DNA of 64,000 nucleotides from Merdimmobilis hominis (GTDB taxonomy: Bacteria > Bacillota > Clostridia > Oscillospirales > Ruminococcaceae): contig NZ_LT629939.1 in assembly GCF_900104615.1 (NCBI RefSeq), positions 968,704 through 1,032,703 on the forward strand, written 5' to 3'. A program made the translations under genes and the position numbers. Positions 28,798 to 37,354 of the stretch are shown here, piece after piece; positions within the stretch are counted from its first letter, which is position 1, and each line of letters starts with the position of its first letter. A model generated the notes under the pieces. That model did no database searches, had not been told where the DNA came from, and was given only the letters and a program-made list of their open reading frames with translations.

Positions 28798-29806
28798 AGG
28801 TCTCCGCCAAGAGGGAGCCCAGTGTGTCGGAGAAATACTCCAAATAGGGGATCATCTTGGCGTAGTTCTGGCGGACGGGCCCGATAAGCCCCACCGCCCC
28901 GGTGGCCCCACCGGCGATTCGGTACCGGGTGACTACCACCGCGCTGTCATACAGCACCGGGTGGCTGTTCTCCCGGCCGATGGTCACTGTGGTGCGGCCT
29001 TGGGCCTTTTGGACCAGGGACAGGACATTCTTCCGATCCCCCAAAAACTCCAGCACCTCATAAGCGATAGGCTGGAATTCTTTGTAACTGAGGAGGTTTG
29101 CCTCGCCGCTGAGGGCGAACTGCCCCTGGCTGATCTCCTGGCAGAGGTCATAGACACCACTTAGTATGGGGGTGAGCACCCGGGCGTACCCGCCGGAGGA
29201 CACCGCCACCGAATTGAGGTAAATCTTGGAGATTTCCCTCAGGGATTTATCCACCAGCGTCGCGGTGGCAAACCGGTTGTAAATCTCTAAAAGCTCCGGG
29301 GTCAAGGCGAAATCCAGCCGGCAAACCCGGCTTTTCACCACCCCGTTGGATGCGATGATCAAAATCACCACCGCTTTGCTGCGGGAGGGGAGGATTCCCA
29401 CCTGTTTCACTGTCACCGCCTCTGGGGGCATGGTGGCTGTAAAAGCGGCGCAGCCGGTAAACTGGGCCAGCGCCTGGGCCGCGTCCTCCAGCAGCTTGTC
29501 GGGATCGGGGTCCCGCACATTGAAGAGGGCGTCCACCCCGCCCCGTTCTTTGGGGGTGAGGGGGAGGGTTTGCATCAGCTGATCCAGATACAGGCGGTAC
29601 CCGGTGTAGCTGGGCAGCCGCCCAGCGGAGGTGTGGGGCTGTTCCAAAAGGCCCATGTTGAAGAGGGCAGCCATCTCGTTGCGCACCGTGGCGGAGGAGA
29701 CGTCCATCTGCTCAGAGACCAGTTTGGAGCCCACTGGCTCGCCGGTGTGGGTGTACACTTCGATGACAGCTGTGAGAACCCGCATCTTTCGGTCATCCAT
29801 CTGCAT
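28781..29806 (-). CDS. hrcA: Heat-inducible transcription repressor HrcA
   Basis: Repressor of class I heat-shock genes; it binds CIRCE with help from GroEL. Its 341 residues have an N-terminal winged-helix domain (about 1-75, including GEPVGSKLVSEQMDVSSATVRNEM), then GAF-like and dimerisation domains with the family blocks QPHTSAGRLPSYTGYRLYLDQL and GRENSHPVLYDSAVVVTRYR. The start at 29806 follows AGAGGCG. It is first gene of the hrcA-grpE-dnaK unit and autoregulated: a CIRCE lies 31 bases upstream, over the transcription start region. groESL is not in the window. Confidence 0.97.
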   Translation of the reverse strand: MQMDDRKMRVLTAVIEVYTHTGEPVGSKLVSEQMDVSSATVRNEMAALFNMGLLEQPHTSAGRLPSYTGYRLYLDQLMQTLPLTPKERGGVDALFNVRDPDPDKLLEDAAQALAQFTGCAAFTATMPPEAVTVKQVGILPSRSKAVVILIIASNGVVKSRVCRLDFALTPELLEIYNRFATATLVDKSLREISKIYLNSVAVSSGGYARVLTPILSGVYDLCQEISQGQFALSGEANLLSYKEFQPIAYEVLEFLGDRKNVLSLVQKAQGRTTVTIGRENSHPVLYDSAVVVTRYRIAGGATGAVGLIGPVRQNYAKMIPYLEYFSDTLGSLLAETYDEQQ

Positions 29807-29837
29807 CTGTCATCGCCTCTTTTCTCTGGTATTGAAT

Positions 29838-29864
29838 TTAGCACTCTTTCTGTATGACTGCTAA
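29838..29864. promoter_or_regulatory. CIRCE operator of the hrcA operon
   Basis: TTAGCACTC, 9 bases, GACTGCTAA: one mismatch to the consensus inverted repeat. It lies between the -10 box and the hrcA start, where HrcA binding would block transcription. Confidence 0.93.
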
Positions 29865-29871
29865 CAACTAT

Positions 29872-29900
29872 AATTTAGCATTCCAATTCCTGAAAGTCAA
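29872..29900 (-). promoter_or_regulatory. hrcA operon promoter
   Basis: Minus strand TTGACT (29900-29895), 17-base spacer, TAAATT (29877-29872), immediately upstream of CIRCE. Confidence 0.7.
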
Positions 29901-29939
29901 TAGCTTTCATAAATAATTCATAAATTATTTAGCACTCAT

Positions 29940-30490
29940 TTATTCTCTCTGCCAGATGTAGTGTTCACCAGCTCTTTCCCCCTTATGCGCACTGTGGGCC
30001 ATCATGGGGAAGGATACTGCGGTTTCCCTGGTGTTTTCCGTATTTTAGCCAATGATTGTAGGAGTCCTCATCCCCCTAGTTAAAATTTCCAATTCCGTGT
30101 GGAGGCTGCGGCGGTTTTCCCCCTTTGTCCCCACAGGGATATGCTACAATCAGGACAAGCCCTGCGGATAGGACAACCTGCTACAACAAATATAAGGGCG
30201 GGCCTGGAAGTTTTTTCCCCATAGGTACATGCCCAGTCAAGGGAGACCACCAGCATTCACCTTATAAATAAAAGGCAGAAAATTGGCCCACTCAGTTAAT
30301 CTTTTGTCAATTTTCACAAGAGAAAAGATTCGTGTTTTTTACCAATTAACATCGCCAAATATTTGCATTAAAAACAAAGTATTTCAACAAAATAGTGAAA
30401 AACCGTCAAAAAAATTTACAATCTGCGGATCTTTTTTTCAAAAATTTGGGTAATTCCGGAACAAACTGTGAGCAAGTTGTAAAGGATTGA
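29940..30490. other. Gene-free interval between hrcA and the sugar transporter
   Basis: About 550 bases, AT-rich toward its right end, with no ORF or RNA family I recognise. It holds one isolated extended -10-like motif (TGCTACAAT ending at 30150, plus strand) and several runs of T and A. It probably carries regulatory sites for the divergent units. Confidence 0.5.
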
Positions 30491-30491
30491 A

Positions 30492-30520
30492 TTGAAATTC
30501 ACAAAACCCTATGCTATAAT
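30492..30520 (+). promoter_or_regulatory. Promoter of the sugar ABC importer operon
   Basis: TTGAAA (30492-30497), 17-base spacer and perfect TATAAT (30515-30520) with an extended TGC. It leaves a leader of about 140 bases. Confidence 0.75.
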
Positions 30521-30668
30521 TTAGAAAACGGAATGCCATTAGCCGTTGTTATACCATATTTTTGCAATATAGCTGTCCTTTTCCCCATCAACGGCCAGTT
30601 TTATATTGCTTTTTTTCAGCCAAAACGGGCCGCTTAGCCGGCCGCTTTGCCAAGGAGGAACATCAACT

Positions 30669-31586
30669 ATGAAAAAGTCGGCTGTTGCCGCGAAAACATC
30701 CCCGCAGAATCCTCAAAAGAACGCCATACACAAAACGCCTTTCCAGAAGATTGAACCTTATCTGTACATAACCCCCGCCCTCATCCTCTTCTGTTGTTTT
30801 GTGTTTTTCCCCTTTGCCAAAACGCTGTTTTTAAGCCTCCATTCCACCACCCCCAAGGGGGAAATCAGCAAGTTTGTGGGCTTTTCCAACTTCACCAGCC
30901 TGCTCACTTCGGAAGCCTTTCGCAACAGCCTATTTGTCACCGTTAAATACTCGCTGATGGTGGTCTTTTTCTCCATTGCGGCCGGATTTATCACCGGTGT
31001 ACTGGCCAATGAGAAAATCCCCGGCACCGGCCTCTTCCGGACGATCTATTCGCTGCCCATGGCCATTTCCTCGGCGGCGGCGTCCATCATCTTCATCTTT
31101 GTGTTCCACCCCTCCATCGGCATTCTGAACTACCTGCTGGGCACCGACATCGGCTGGCTGATCTCGGACAAGTGGGCCCTCTTCTCGGTGGTGATGGTCA
31201 CCGTGTGGATGAACATCGGCCTCAACTTTATCTTTATCCTGGCCGCCCTTCAATCGGTCCCGCCGGAACTGTATGAAAGCGCCTCCCTGGAGGGAGCTGG
31301 GTTCTTCCGCAAGCACCTCTCTATCACCCTGCCTTGCATCTCTCCCACCTTGTTCTTCCTGCTCATCATCAATGTGATCAACTCTTTCCAATCCTTTGCC
31401 CAGATCAACTTGATGACCAAGGGCGGCCCTGGCCAGAGCACTTATGTCATCGTTTACTCCATCTACCAGGAGGCGTTCTTCAACAACCGGTTCGGCCTCG
31501 CCTGCGCGGAGTCGGTAATTCTGTTCTTCATCATCCTGGCGCTGACCTTGGTTCAGTTCCGTCTTGAAAAGAAGGTGACCTACTAA
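30669..31586 (+). CDS. CUT1-type sugar ABC transporter permease (UgpA/MalF-like)
   Basis: Inner-membrane permease of an ABC importer for a sugar or glycerol derivative. The start at 30669 (10 bases after AAGGAGG) gives 305 residues: a hydrophilic 35-residue cytoplasmic head, then six transmembrane segments. The ATPase-contacting EAA loop reads SASLEGAGFFRKHLSITLPCISP near residues 217-239. It overlaps the second permease by one base (TAATG), so the two are coupled. No ATPase gene follows the binding protein; clostridial CUT1 systems often borrow a shared MsmK-type ATPase, which is my inference here. Confidence 0.92.
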   Translation: MKKSAVAAKTSPQNPQKNAIHKTPFQKIEPYLYITPALILFCCFVFFPFAKTLFLSLHSTTPKGEISKFVGFSNFTSLLTSEAFRNSLFVTVKYSLMVVFFSIAAGFITGVLANEKIPGTGLFRTIYSLPMAISSAAASIIFIFVFHPSIGILNYLLGTDIGWLISDKWALFSVVMVTVWMNIGLNFIFILAALQSVPPELYESASLEGAGFFRKHLSITLPCISPTLFFLLIINVINSFQSFAQINLMTKGGPGQSTYVIVYSIYQEAFFNNRFGLACAESVILFFIILALTLVQFRLEKKVTY

Positions 31587-32410
31587 TGGTACAAAACAAA
31601 TCCACCAAATGGATCCTGCTGGCAGTCAACTGCGTGGTCGCTCTGTGTATCGTCCTTCCCATCCTGTACGCGTTCAGCGTCAGCTTGATGACCCCCAGCG
31701 AGATCTTCCAGTACCCGCCCCGGCTCTTGCCCAGCGGCCTTTATACCCAAAACTACACCGATGCCCTGCGGATGGCCCCCATCTTCCGGTTCATCCTCAA
31801 CTCCCTGTTTGTGGCCACTGTGGTCACCATCGGGCAGCTGTTTACCGGCGCACTGGCCGCCTACGCCTTCTCCATCCTGGAATTCAAAGGCAAAAAGGCC
31901 ATCTTTATGCTGATGCTCTGCACCATGATGATCCCCAGCCAGGCCATCATCATCGCCAACTACCTGACCATCAGCGGCCTGGGCATGACCGACAGCTACC
32001 AAGCGCTGATCCTGCCCTACCTGACCTCCGCTTTCTGTGTTTTCAACATGCGCCAAGCCTTTTTACAGCTCCCCACCGAGCTCAATGAGGCCGCCAAGAT
32101 TGACGGCTGTTCCACCTTCCGGTTCTTTATCAGCATCGCCCTTCCACTGACCAAGCCCTCTCTGGGGGCCCTGGGGGTATACACCTTCCTCCAGTCCTGG
32201 AACCAGTACCTGTGGCCTCTGCTGGTCACCGACAGCAAGGAGTACCGCACTGTCCAGATCGGTATGGGCATGCTGCAAAACGCCGAGGGCAACGCCTTCG
32301 GACCGATTATGGCTGGCGTCATCATGGTTCTTGCCCCTTCTATCCTGGCCTTTATCTTAGGCCAGAAACAGCTGGTCGCCGGGTTGACCGCCGGGGCAGT
32401 CAAGGGTTAA
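31586..32410 (+). CDS. CUT1-type sugar ABC transporter permease (UgpE/MalG-like)
   Basis: Second permease subunit, 274 residues, with six predicted transmembrane segments, starting with a helix at residues 8-30. The EAA loop is EAAKIDGCSTFRFFISIALPLTKP near 167-190, which docks the ATPase. The start codon shares its A with the stop of the upstream permease gene. Together the two form the membrane channel fed by the solute-binding lipoprotein encoded next. Confidence 0.93.
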   Translation: MVQNKSTKWILLAVNCVVALCIVLPILYAFSVSLMTPSEIFQYPPRLLPSGLYTQNYTDALRMAPIFRFILNSLFVATVVTIGQLFTGALAAYAFSILEFKGKKAIFMLMLCTMMIPSQAIIIANYLTISGLGMTDSYQALILPYLTSAFCVFNMRQAFLQLPTELNEAAKIDGCSTFRFFISIALPLTKPSLGALGVYTFLQSWNQYLWPLLVTDSKEYRTVQIGMGMLQNAEGNAFGPIMAGVIMVLAPSILAFILGQKQLVAGLTAGAVKG

Positions 32411-32471
32411 TTTCGGGCTTCCACGCCGCATAGGCGGCGTACCATCATACACAAATTAAAGGAGGATCAAC

Positions 32472-33857
32472 ATGAAACTCAAACGAACTCTGGCTGCTGT
32501 GCTGGCAGCCGCGATGACACTCTCCATGGCCGGCTGCGGCGGCGGCGGTAACTCGTCCAGCGGCAGCTCCACAGGCGGTTCCGAATCCGGCACCACCGAG
32601 ATCGTATTCTGGCATGCCATGGGCGGCGTCATGGGTGAACAGGTCGACCTGATGATCAAGAATTTCAACGAATCCCAGGACAAAGTGCATGTCACCGCCC
32701 AGTACCAGGGCAAATATGACGATGAGCTCACCAAGCTGAAATCCGCTATGACCGACGGTTCCGGCTCCGGCCCCGACATTGTACAAGTCTATGATATCGG
32801 TTCCAAATTTATGGTAGATAGCGGCTACATCGTCCCTGTGGAGGATTTCATTGCGGCGGACGAGTCCTTCAACAAAGAGGATATTGAGCCCAACCTGGTC
32901 AGCTACTATTCGGTGGACGGCAAGCAGTACGCCATGCCTTTCAACTCCTCCACCCCTCTTCTGTATTACAACAAGGACGCCTTCAAAGAGGCTGGCCTGG
33001 ATCCGGAAAAGGCTCCCGAGACCTTCGCCCAGGTGCTGGAATACGCAGAGAAGCTGACCAAAAAAGACGGTGACAAGGTCACCCAGTACGGCTTCTCCAT
33101 GGCCATCTACGGCTGGTTCTTTGAACAGCTGATCGCCGTCCAGGGCGAGTTCTACGCAGACAACAACAACGGCCGTACCGCCAACGCCACTAAAGTGGTC
33201 TTTGACGAAAACGGCGCTGGCCTCAACGTGGTCCAGACCTGGAAAGACTTAGTGGACAGCGGCTTTGTAGGCAACTTTGGCCGCAACACCGACGACACCC
33301 GCAATGCTTTCATCGCCGGCAGAACTGCCATGTACCTGGATTCCACTGCCCAGCTGGCCTCGGTCATCAAAGGCGTAGGCGGCAGATTTGAAATTGGCAC
33401 CGGCAATATGCCTCGGATCGGCGAAAAAGAGGATGGCGGCGTCATCATCGGCGGCGGCTCCCTGTGGATCATCGACAATAAAGATGAGGCCCGCAAGAAC
33501 GCTGCTTGGGAATTTGTAAAATATGCTTCCTCCCCCGAGGCCCAGGCCGCTTGGATGCAGGGTACCGGTTACTTTGCAACCAATGTCAAGTCTTATGAGA
33601 TTGAGTCGATGAAGACCTACCTGGAAGAGAACCCCAACTTCACCACCGCCATCAACCAGCTGCACAACACCCCCACCAACGAGTTCACAAGCGGTGCTCT
33701 GCTGGGTGTATTCCCTGAGGCCAGAGCCAAATTTGAGGAAAATATGGAGCTCGTCCTTATGGGCCAGCAAACCCCAGAAGACTGCATTAAAAATGTCGCC
33801 ACAGCTGTGAACGCGGCTATCACCAACTACAACGAGACCACAGAAACCGCGAAGTAG
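32472..33857 (+). CDS. Extracellular solute-binding lipoprotein of the ABC importer
   Basis: Family 1 (UgpB-like) solute-binding protein of 461 residues. A lipoprotein signal peptide ends in the lipobox SMAGC (cysteine near residue 22), followed by a Gly/Ser linker and the two-lobed binding fold beginning TEIVFWHAMGG. That FWHAMGG opening, and a long C-terminal lobe with aromatic residues (YGWFFEQ, GGGSLWII), are typical of the UgpB/glycerol-3-phosphate and oligosaccharide branch. The ligand cannot be named. Start ATG 32472 has AAAGGAGG 8 bases upstream. It is the last gene of the operon, before a strong terminator. Confidence 0.93.
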   Translation: MKLKRTLAAVLAAAMTLSMAGCGGGGNSSSGSSTGGSESGTTEIVFWHAMGGVMGEQVDLMIKNFNESQDKVHVTAQYQGKYDDELTKLKSAMTDGSGSGPDIVQVYDIGSKFMVDSGYIVPVEDFIAADESFNKEDIEPNLVSYYSVDGKQYAMPFNSSTPLLYYNKDAFKEAGLDPEKAPETFAQVLEYAEKLTKKDGDKVTQYGFSMAIYGWFFEQLIAVQGEFYADNNNGRTANATKVVFDENGAGLNVVQTWKDLVDSGFVGNFGRNTDDTRNAFIAGRTAMYLDSTAQLASVIKGVGGRFEIGTGNMPRIGEKEDGGVIIGGGSLWIIDNKDEARKNAAWEFVKYASSPEAQAAWMQGTGYFATNVKSYEIESMKTYLEENPNFTTAINQLHNTPTNEFTSGALLGVFPEARAKFEENMELVLMGQQTPEDCIKNVATAVNAAITNYNETTETAK

Positions 33858-33870
33858 TTGTAAATTACTC

Positions 33871-33905
33871 AAAAAAAGGCAAGCCCGTTGGGCTTGCCTT
33901 TTTTA
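33871..33905 (+). terminator. Terminator of the sugar importer operon
   Basis: AAAAGGCAAGCCC/GGGCTTGCCTTTT hairpin with a T run. Confidence 0.9.
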
Positions 33906-34016
33906 TTTTTCCTTTGCTTTTACCGCGGAAATTCCCAGTCGGCGCAGGGACACACAACGGCTCTCTCTTCCAAGGGGTTTATCTGTGAAGTTCTAGAGGG
34001 CAGCGCAAGTACCCCA

Positions 34017-34048
34017 CAAAAAAGCAGCCCGCCAATGGCGGGCTGCTT
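34017..34048 (-). terminator. Terminator of rplJ-rplL
   Basis: Perfect 12-bp stem AAGCAGCCCGCC/GGCGGGCTGCTT with a T run on the minus strand. It shows that rpoB does not follow rplL here. Confidence 0.9.
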
Positions 34049-34076
34049 AAGAAGGCTATAAGATAGAGAAGCAAAA

Positions 34077-34451
34077 CTATTTGAGCTCGACTTTAGCGCC
34101 AGCGTCTTCCAGTTTCTTCTTGATGTCCTCAGCGTCAGCTTTGGAAACACCCTCTTTGATAGCTTTAGGAGCGTTGTCAACCAGCTCTTTTGCCTCTTTC
34201 AGGCCCAGGCCGGTGATCTCTTTGACCAGCTTGATGACGCCCATTTTGCTAGCGCCAGCTTCAGCCAGAACAACGTCAAACTCGGTTTTCTCCTCAGCAG
34301 CGGGAGCAGCGGCAGCGGGGCCAGCCATCATAACGGGAGCAGCAGCAGAAACGCCGAACTCCTCCTCGATTGCTTTCACCAGCTCGGACAGTTCCAGAAC
34401 GGTCAGAGTTTTGATTTCTTCTACAAATTTAGTAATTTTCTCAGAAGCCAT
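34077..34451 (-). CDS. rplL: 50S ribosomal protein L7/L12
   Basis: Stalk protein of the large subunit that recruits and activates translational GTPases. Its 124 residues show the N-terminal dimerisation helices (1-33, [14 protein letters not shown]), an Ala/Pro/Gly-rich flexible hinge (about 34-54), and the C-terminal globular domain with [23 protein letters not shown]. The start at 34451 follows AGGAGG. Translated from the same transcript as rplJ, which binds two or three L12 dimers. It ends at a strong terminator rather than leading into rpoBC. Confidence 0.98.
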   Translation of the reverse strand: MASEKITKFVEEIKTLTVLELSELVKAIEEEFGVSAAAPVMMAGPAAAAPAAEEKTEFDVVLAEAGASKMGVIKLVKEITGLGLKEAKELVDNAPKAIKEGVSKADAEDIKKKLEDAGAKVELK

Positions 34452-34550
34452 GTCAGCTACCTCCTATAATCTTATTTTCATGTGTTGGGCTCTGCCCAAA
34501 CGATTGCGCTGGGCGAACCTGCCCAACCACGGTGCCACATACCTGTGGGA

Positions 34551-35072
34551 TTATGCCTCGACGGCGGGAGCCTCTTCCTGGCCCTTCTCCGCGATAGCGT
34601 TCAGGGCGACAGCCAGACCTCTGATGTTGCCATTGAGGACGCTGAGCAACTGAACCAGCAACTGCTCCTTGGAGGGCAGCTTGCCAACGGCGATCACCTT
34701 ATCAGAATCGATCACTTCGCCATCCAGGAAACCAGCTTTGATGCTGAATTGTCCTTTGGAATCCTCCGCGTATTTCGCAAGGATTTTTGCAGCGATAACC
34801 GGATCCTCTTTGGAGACAGCCAGAGCGGTGGTGCCGGACAGATGTGCATCCAAAGCGCCGAAGCCAACTTCGTCAATGGCGAATTTCAGCAGGGTATTCT
34901 TTACAACGGTGTAGTCAACCCCAGCCTCACGCAGCTCTTTGCGGAGTTTGGTATCTTCTGCAACGTTGATGCCTTTGTAATCCACCAGGACACCGGCGAC
35001 AGAGCCTGTCAGTTTCTCTTTCAGGTTTGCGACGATCTCTTGTTTCTGAGCAATAACTTTCTCGCTTGCCAA
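34551..35072 (-). CDS. rplJ: 50S ribosomal protein L10
   Basis: Base of the ribosomal stalk; anchors L7/L12 to 23S rRNA. The 173 residues open with SEKVIAQKQEIVANLKEKL and contain the VDYKGINVAEDTKLRKELREAG block; the C-terminal helix ends in the L12-binding Ala/Glu-rich tail. The start codon is TTG at 35072, nine bases after AGGAGG; the usual ASEKV residues follow it. Expression is expected to be autogenously controlled through the L10 leader upstream. Separated from rplK-rplA by about 14 kb. Confidence 0.97.
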   Translation of the reverse strand: MASEKVIAQKQEIVANLKEKLTGSVAGVLVDYKGINVAEDTKLRKELREAGVDYTVVKNTLLKFAIDEVGFGALDAHLSGTTALAVSKEDPVIAAKILAKYAEDSKGQFSIKAGFLDGEVIDSDKVIAVGKLPSKEQLLVQLLSVLNGNIRGLAVALNAIAEKGQEEAPAVEA

Positions 35073-35102
35073 ATCTTTTCACCTCCTGGAAAACCTTCTA
35101 TA

Positions 35103-35255
35103 CCAAAAAAGCTCTTCCCGCCAAACCGCGGAAAGAGCTTACAAAACAATGTTCTGAACTTACATCCAGTTGTTCTGCATCATCTTCCTCGGCAGGCCGG
35201 AGTCACCCATTTCAGTCTGTAAAACAGACGCCTGCTGTCTTTGGATTGTGACAGC
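35103..35255 (-). ncRNA. Ribosomal protein L10 leader with attenuator hairpin
   Basis: The 5' leader of rplJ on the minus strand contains the segments AGACAGCAGGCG and CCTGCCGAGG, which match what I remember of the Firmicutes L10 leader. It ends in a terminator-like hairpin (35110-35116 pairing with 35133-35139, inner stem CCGC/GCGG) followed by a T run at 35110-35105. Binding of L10 or L10-L12 would choose between readthrough and termination. Covariance-model confirmation was not possible. Confidence 0.75.
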
Positions 35256-35261
35256 TTTTAT

Positions 35262-35290
35262 AGTATAGTGTATTTCTATATCTTTGTCAA
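35262..35290 (-). promoter_or_regulatory. rplJL promoter
   Basis: Minus strand TTGACA (35290-35285), 17-base spacer, TATACT (35267-35262). Confidence 0.8.
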
Positions 35291-35343
35291 GGGATTTTCT
35301 CCATTCCAGCGCAGAAAAATCAAATTTTCCCCCGTTGTACGGC

Positions 35344-36270
35344 CTACCGCCCGATGCCTTCCCCACCAGGGACAAAACCAAAGACGCACCGCCGGATTCC
35401 CCCGAGATCCTTGCGGCAACCCACCTGGCAGAACCCCGCAGCCTGGAGAATCCCCATCACCTGGTCCGCCTGCCGGTATCCCACTTCAAAAACCAGCGCC
35501 CCTCCCGGCTTGATGCTGTCCCGGTACCGGCGGGTGATCTCCCGGTAGAAGAGGAGGCCGTCGGCTCCGCCCAGCAGAGCCATAGAGGGTTCCCGCTCCA
35601 CCTCGGGGGAGAGCTCCTCCATTTCCTGGGGCGTCAGATAGGGGGGGTTGGAGATCAGCAGGTCCAGGGGGGGCAGCTCCACTCCCCTTAGGACATCCCC
35701 CGCGATCAGCTGCACTGGCATCCTGTCCCCTTGGCAGAGGGCTGATACATTCTCCCGCAGGTAGGGCAGCGCCTCCGGGGAGAGCTCCACCCCGTAGACC
35801 TCTGCCCCAGGGCATTGGCTCCACAGGGCGAGGGCGATAGCCCCGCTGCCGCTGCACAGGTCGGCTACCACTGGCCGATCCCGTCCTTGGAGAAATTCCA
35901 GGGCCACCTCTACCGCAGTTTCGGTGTCCGGCCGGGGGATGAGGACGCCGGGGCCCACCCGCAGAGGCAGGCCATAGAATTCCCACTCCCCCAGAATATA
36001 CTGAAGAGGCTCCCCTCCCAGGCGGCGCTCCACCCAGGAGAAAAACCGGGCTGCCTCTTCTTCGGGGATTTCCCGCTCCCCACAAGGGCCTAGCATCGCC
36101 CCTGGAATCCCACAGGCAGCGGTGAGCAATTGGCGGACTTCAAAGCCGGCGCTCTCCCCGACCGTTTCCTCCAAAAGCAAAATGGCTTCCCGCTGCAATT
36201 GGCGGAGTTTGGGATGGGCGCCCAGTTCCCGGCGCATGATTTCCAAAGCACTGCTGTCTCGCTGTTCCAT
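35344..36270 (-). CDS. prmC: Peptide chain release factor N5-glutamine methyltransferase
   Basis: Methylates the glutamine of the GGQ motif in RF1 and RF2, using SAM, to raise termination efficiency. Its 308 residues have an N-terminal helical domain (to about 95), Rossmann motif I as VADLCSGSGAIALAL near 155-170, and the glutamine-binding NPPY motif in LISNPPYLTPQE near 221. The start is the ATG 36270, nine bases after GGAGG. In many Firmicutes prmC follows prfA; here the preceding gene is the DUF1385 protein, a neighbour also often found next to it (rpmE-DUF1385-prmC-prfA). A strong terminator lies 17 bases before the start, so expression may be attenuated or start within it. Confidence 0.95.
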   Translation of the reverse strand: MEQRDSSALEIMRRELGAHPKLRQLQREAILLLEETVGESAGFEVRQLLTAACGIPGAMLGPCGEREIPEEEAARFFSWVERRLGGEPLQYILGEWEFYGLPLRVGPGVLIPRPDTETAVEVALEFLQGRDRPVVADLCSGSGAIALALWSQCPGAEVYGVELSPEALPYLRENVSALCQGDRMPVQLIAGDVLRGVELPPLDLLISNPPYLTPQEMEELSPEVEREPSMALLGGADGLLFYREITRRYRDSIKPGGALVFEVGYRQADQVMGILQAAGFCQVGCRKDLGGIRRCVFGFVPGGEGIGR

Positions 36271-36287
36271 CGGTCGTGTCCTCCTCA

Positions 36288-36316
36288 CAAAAACTGCCCC
36301 CAAAGTTTGGGGGCAG
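36288..36316 (-). terminator. Terminator between the DUF1385 gene and prmC
   Basis: CTGCCCCCAAA (36294-36304) pairs with TTTGGGGGCAG (36306-36316), with a T run on the minus strand at 36293-36289, ending 18 bases before the prmC start. Confidence 0.85.
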
Positions 36317-36321
36317 CGATG

Positions 36322-37278
36322 TTACCAGTTGTCCAGCCCTTCCTCCTTGGGGATACAGGGCTTCATGGCCGCAATGGCCACCTCCATCATGCTCTCGTCT
36401 GGCTCTTTGGTGGTCAGCCGCTGGAGCCACAGGCCGGGCTTGGAGATGAGGCGGGTCAGCCAATTGTCATACCGGCCAGCCAGCTTGATGATCTCATAGG
36501 CGATGCCTACCACCAAGGGCATCAGCAGCAGTTTTAGGCCCACCGTGATCCACAGGCTGCCGCCCCGGGGCAGGATGGAAAACACCAGGATGGAGATAAC
36601 CAGGACGATCAGCAGGAAGCTGGTGCCGCATCGGGGGTGGAAGCGGGTGTGTTTCTTCACATTGGCGGGGGTCAACTCCTCCCCAGCCTCATAACAGGCG
36701 ATGGTCTTGTGTTCCGCACCGTGGTACTGGTACATCCGGTGTATCTCATCCATTTGAGCCACCAGCCCCAGATAGGCGATGAGCAGGCCGATTTTGGTGA
36801 CCCCCTCCACAACGGTGAGAATCAACTGGGAATGGATCACCTTAGCTAGAAGCCCTGCCACAAAGGCAGGCAACACCACAAACAAGCCCATGGCCAAGGC
36901 GACGCCCAGCGCCACCACCAGATAGGTCATCACCGTGGAGAACTTGTCCCCCAGCAGGGAAGCCAGTTTTTTCTCAAAGGCGGATGGCTCCTCGTCCTCA
37001 AAGCCGGCTAGTTCGGCGGACTTCATCAGGCATTTGTAGCCCAGCACCATCATCTCGATAAAATTAAATCCTCCACGTATAATCGGTGTGCGTTTATACC
37101 AAGGGCGGGAGTCTTCCCCATCGCCCCATTGTTCGGTGTAAATGGTCCCATCGGTTTGGCGCACCGCAAGGCAGGTGATCCCCACCCCGCGCATCATCAC
37201 CCCTTCAATCAGGGCCTGCCCGCCGATGGACGTCTTTTTGCTTGGCTGTTTTTGTTCCATGTTTTCTATTTGCTCCAT
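36322..37278 (-). CDS. DUF1385 (YqhQ-like) integral membrane protein
   Basis: Membrane protein of unknown biochemical role, conserved in Firmicutes beside prmC. The family start SIGGQALIEGVMMRG is near residues 11-25. It has about five transmembrane segments (roughly 100-125, 130-150, 155-180, 215-250) and the conserved block YHGAEHKTIACYEAGEELTPANVKKHTRFHPRCGTSF, which is rich in His and Cys and may bind metal. The start is uncertain: ATG 37278 and ATG 37260 are both possible and neither has a good site. The open frame extends to 37374 over the end of the histidine kinase gene, an unlikely start. Confidence 0.88.
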   Translation of the reverse strand: MEQIENMEQKQPSKKTSIGGQALIEGVMMRGVGITCLAVRQTDGTIYTEQWGDGEDSRPWYKRTPIIRGGFNFIEMMVLGYKCLMKSAELAGFEDEEPSAFEKKLASLLGDKFSTVMTYLVVALGVALAMGLFVVLPAFVAGLLAKVIHSQLILTVVEGVTKIGLLIAYLGLVAQMDEIHRMYQYHGAEHKTIACYEAGEELTPANVKKHTRFHPRCGTSFLLIVLVISILVFSILPRGGSLWITVGLKLLLMPLVVGIAYEIIKLAGRYDNWLTRLISKPGLWLQRLTTKEPDESMMEVAIAAMKPCIPKEEGLDNW

Positions 37279-37354
37279 TTCCAAACGATTGTCCGGGCGC
37301 ACCGGCTTACCCCACCGCCATATCCAAAACCGGCTGGGTAGAATCTCGTTTTTC

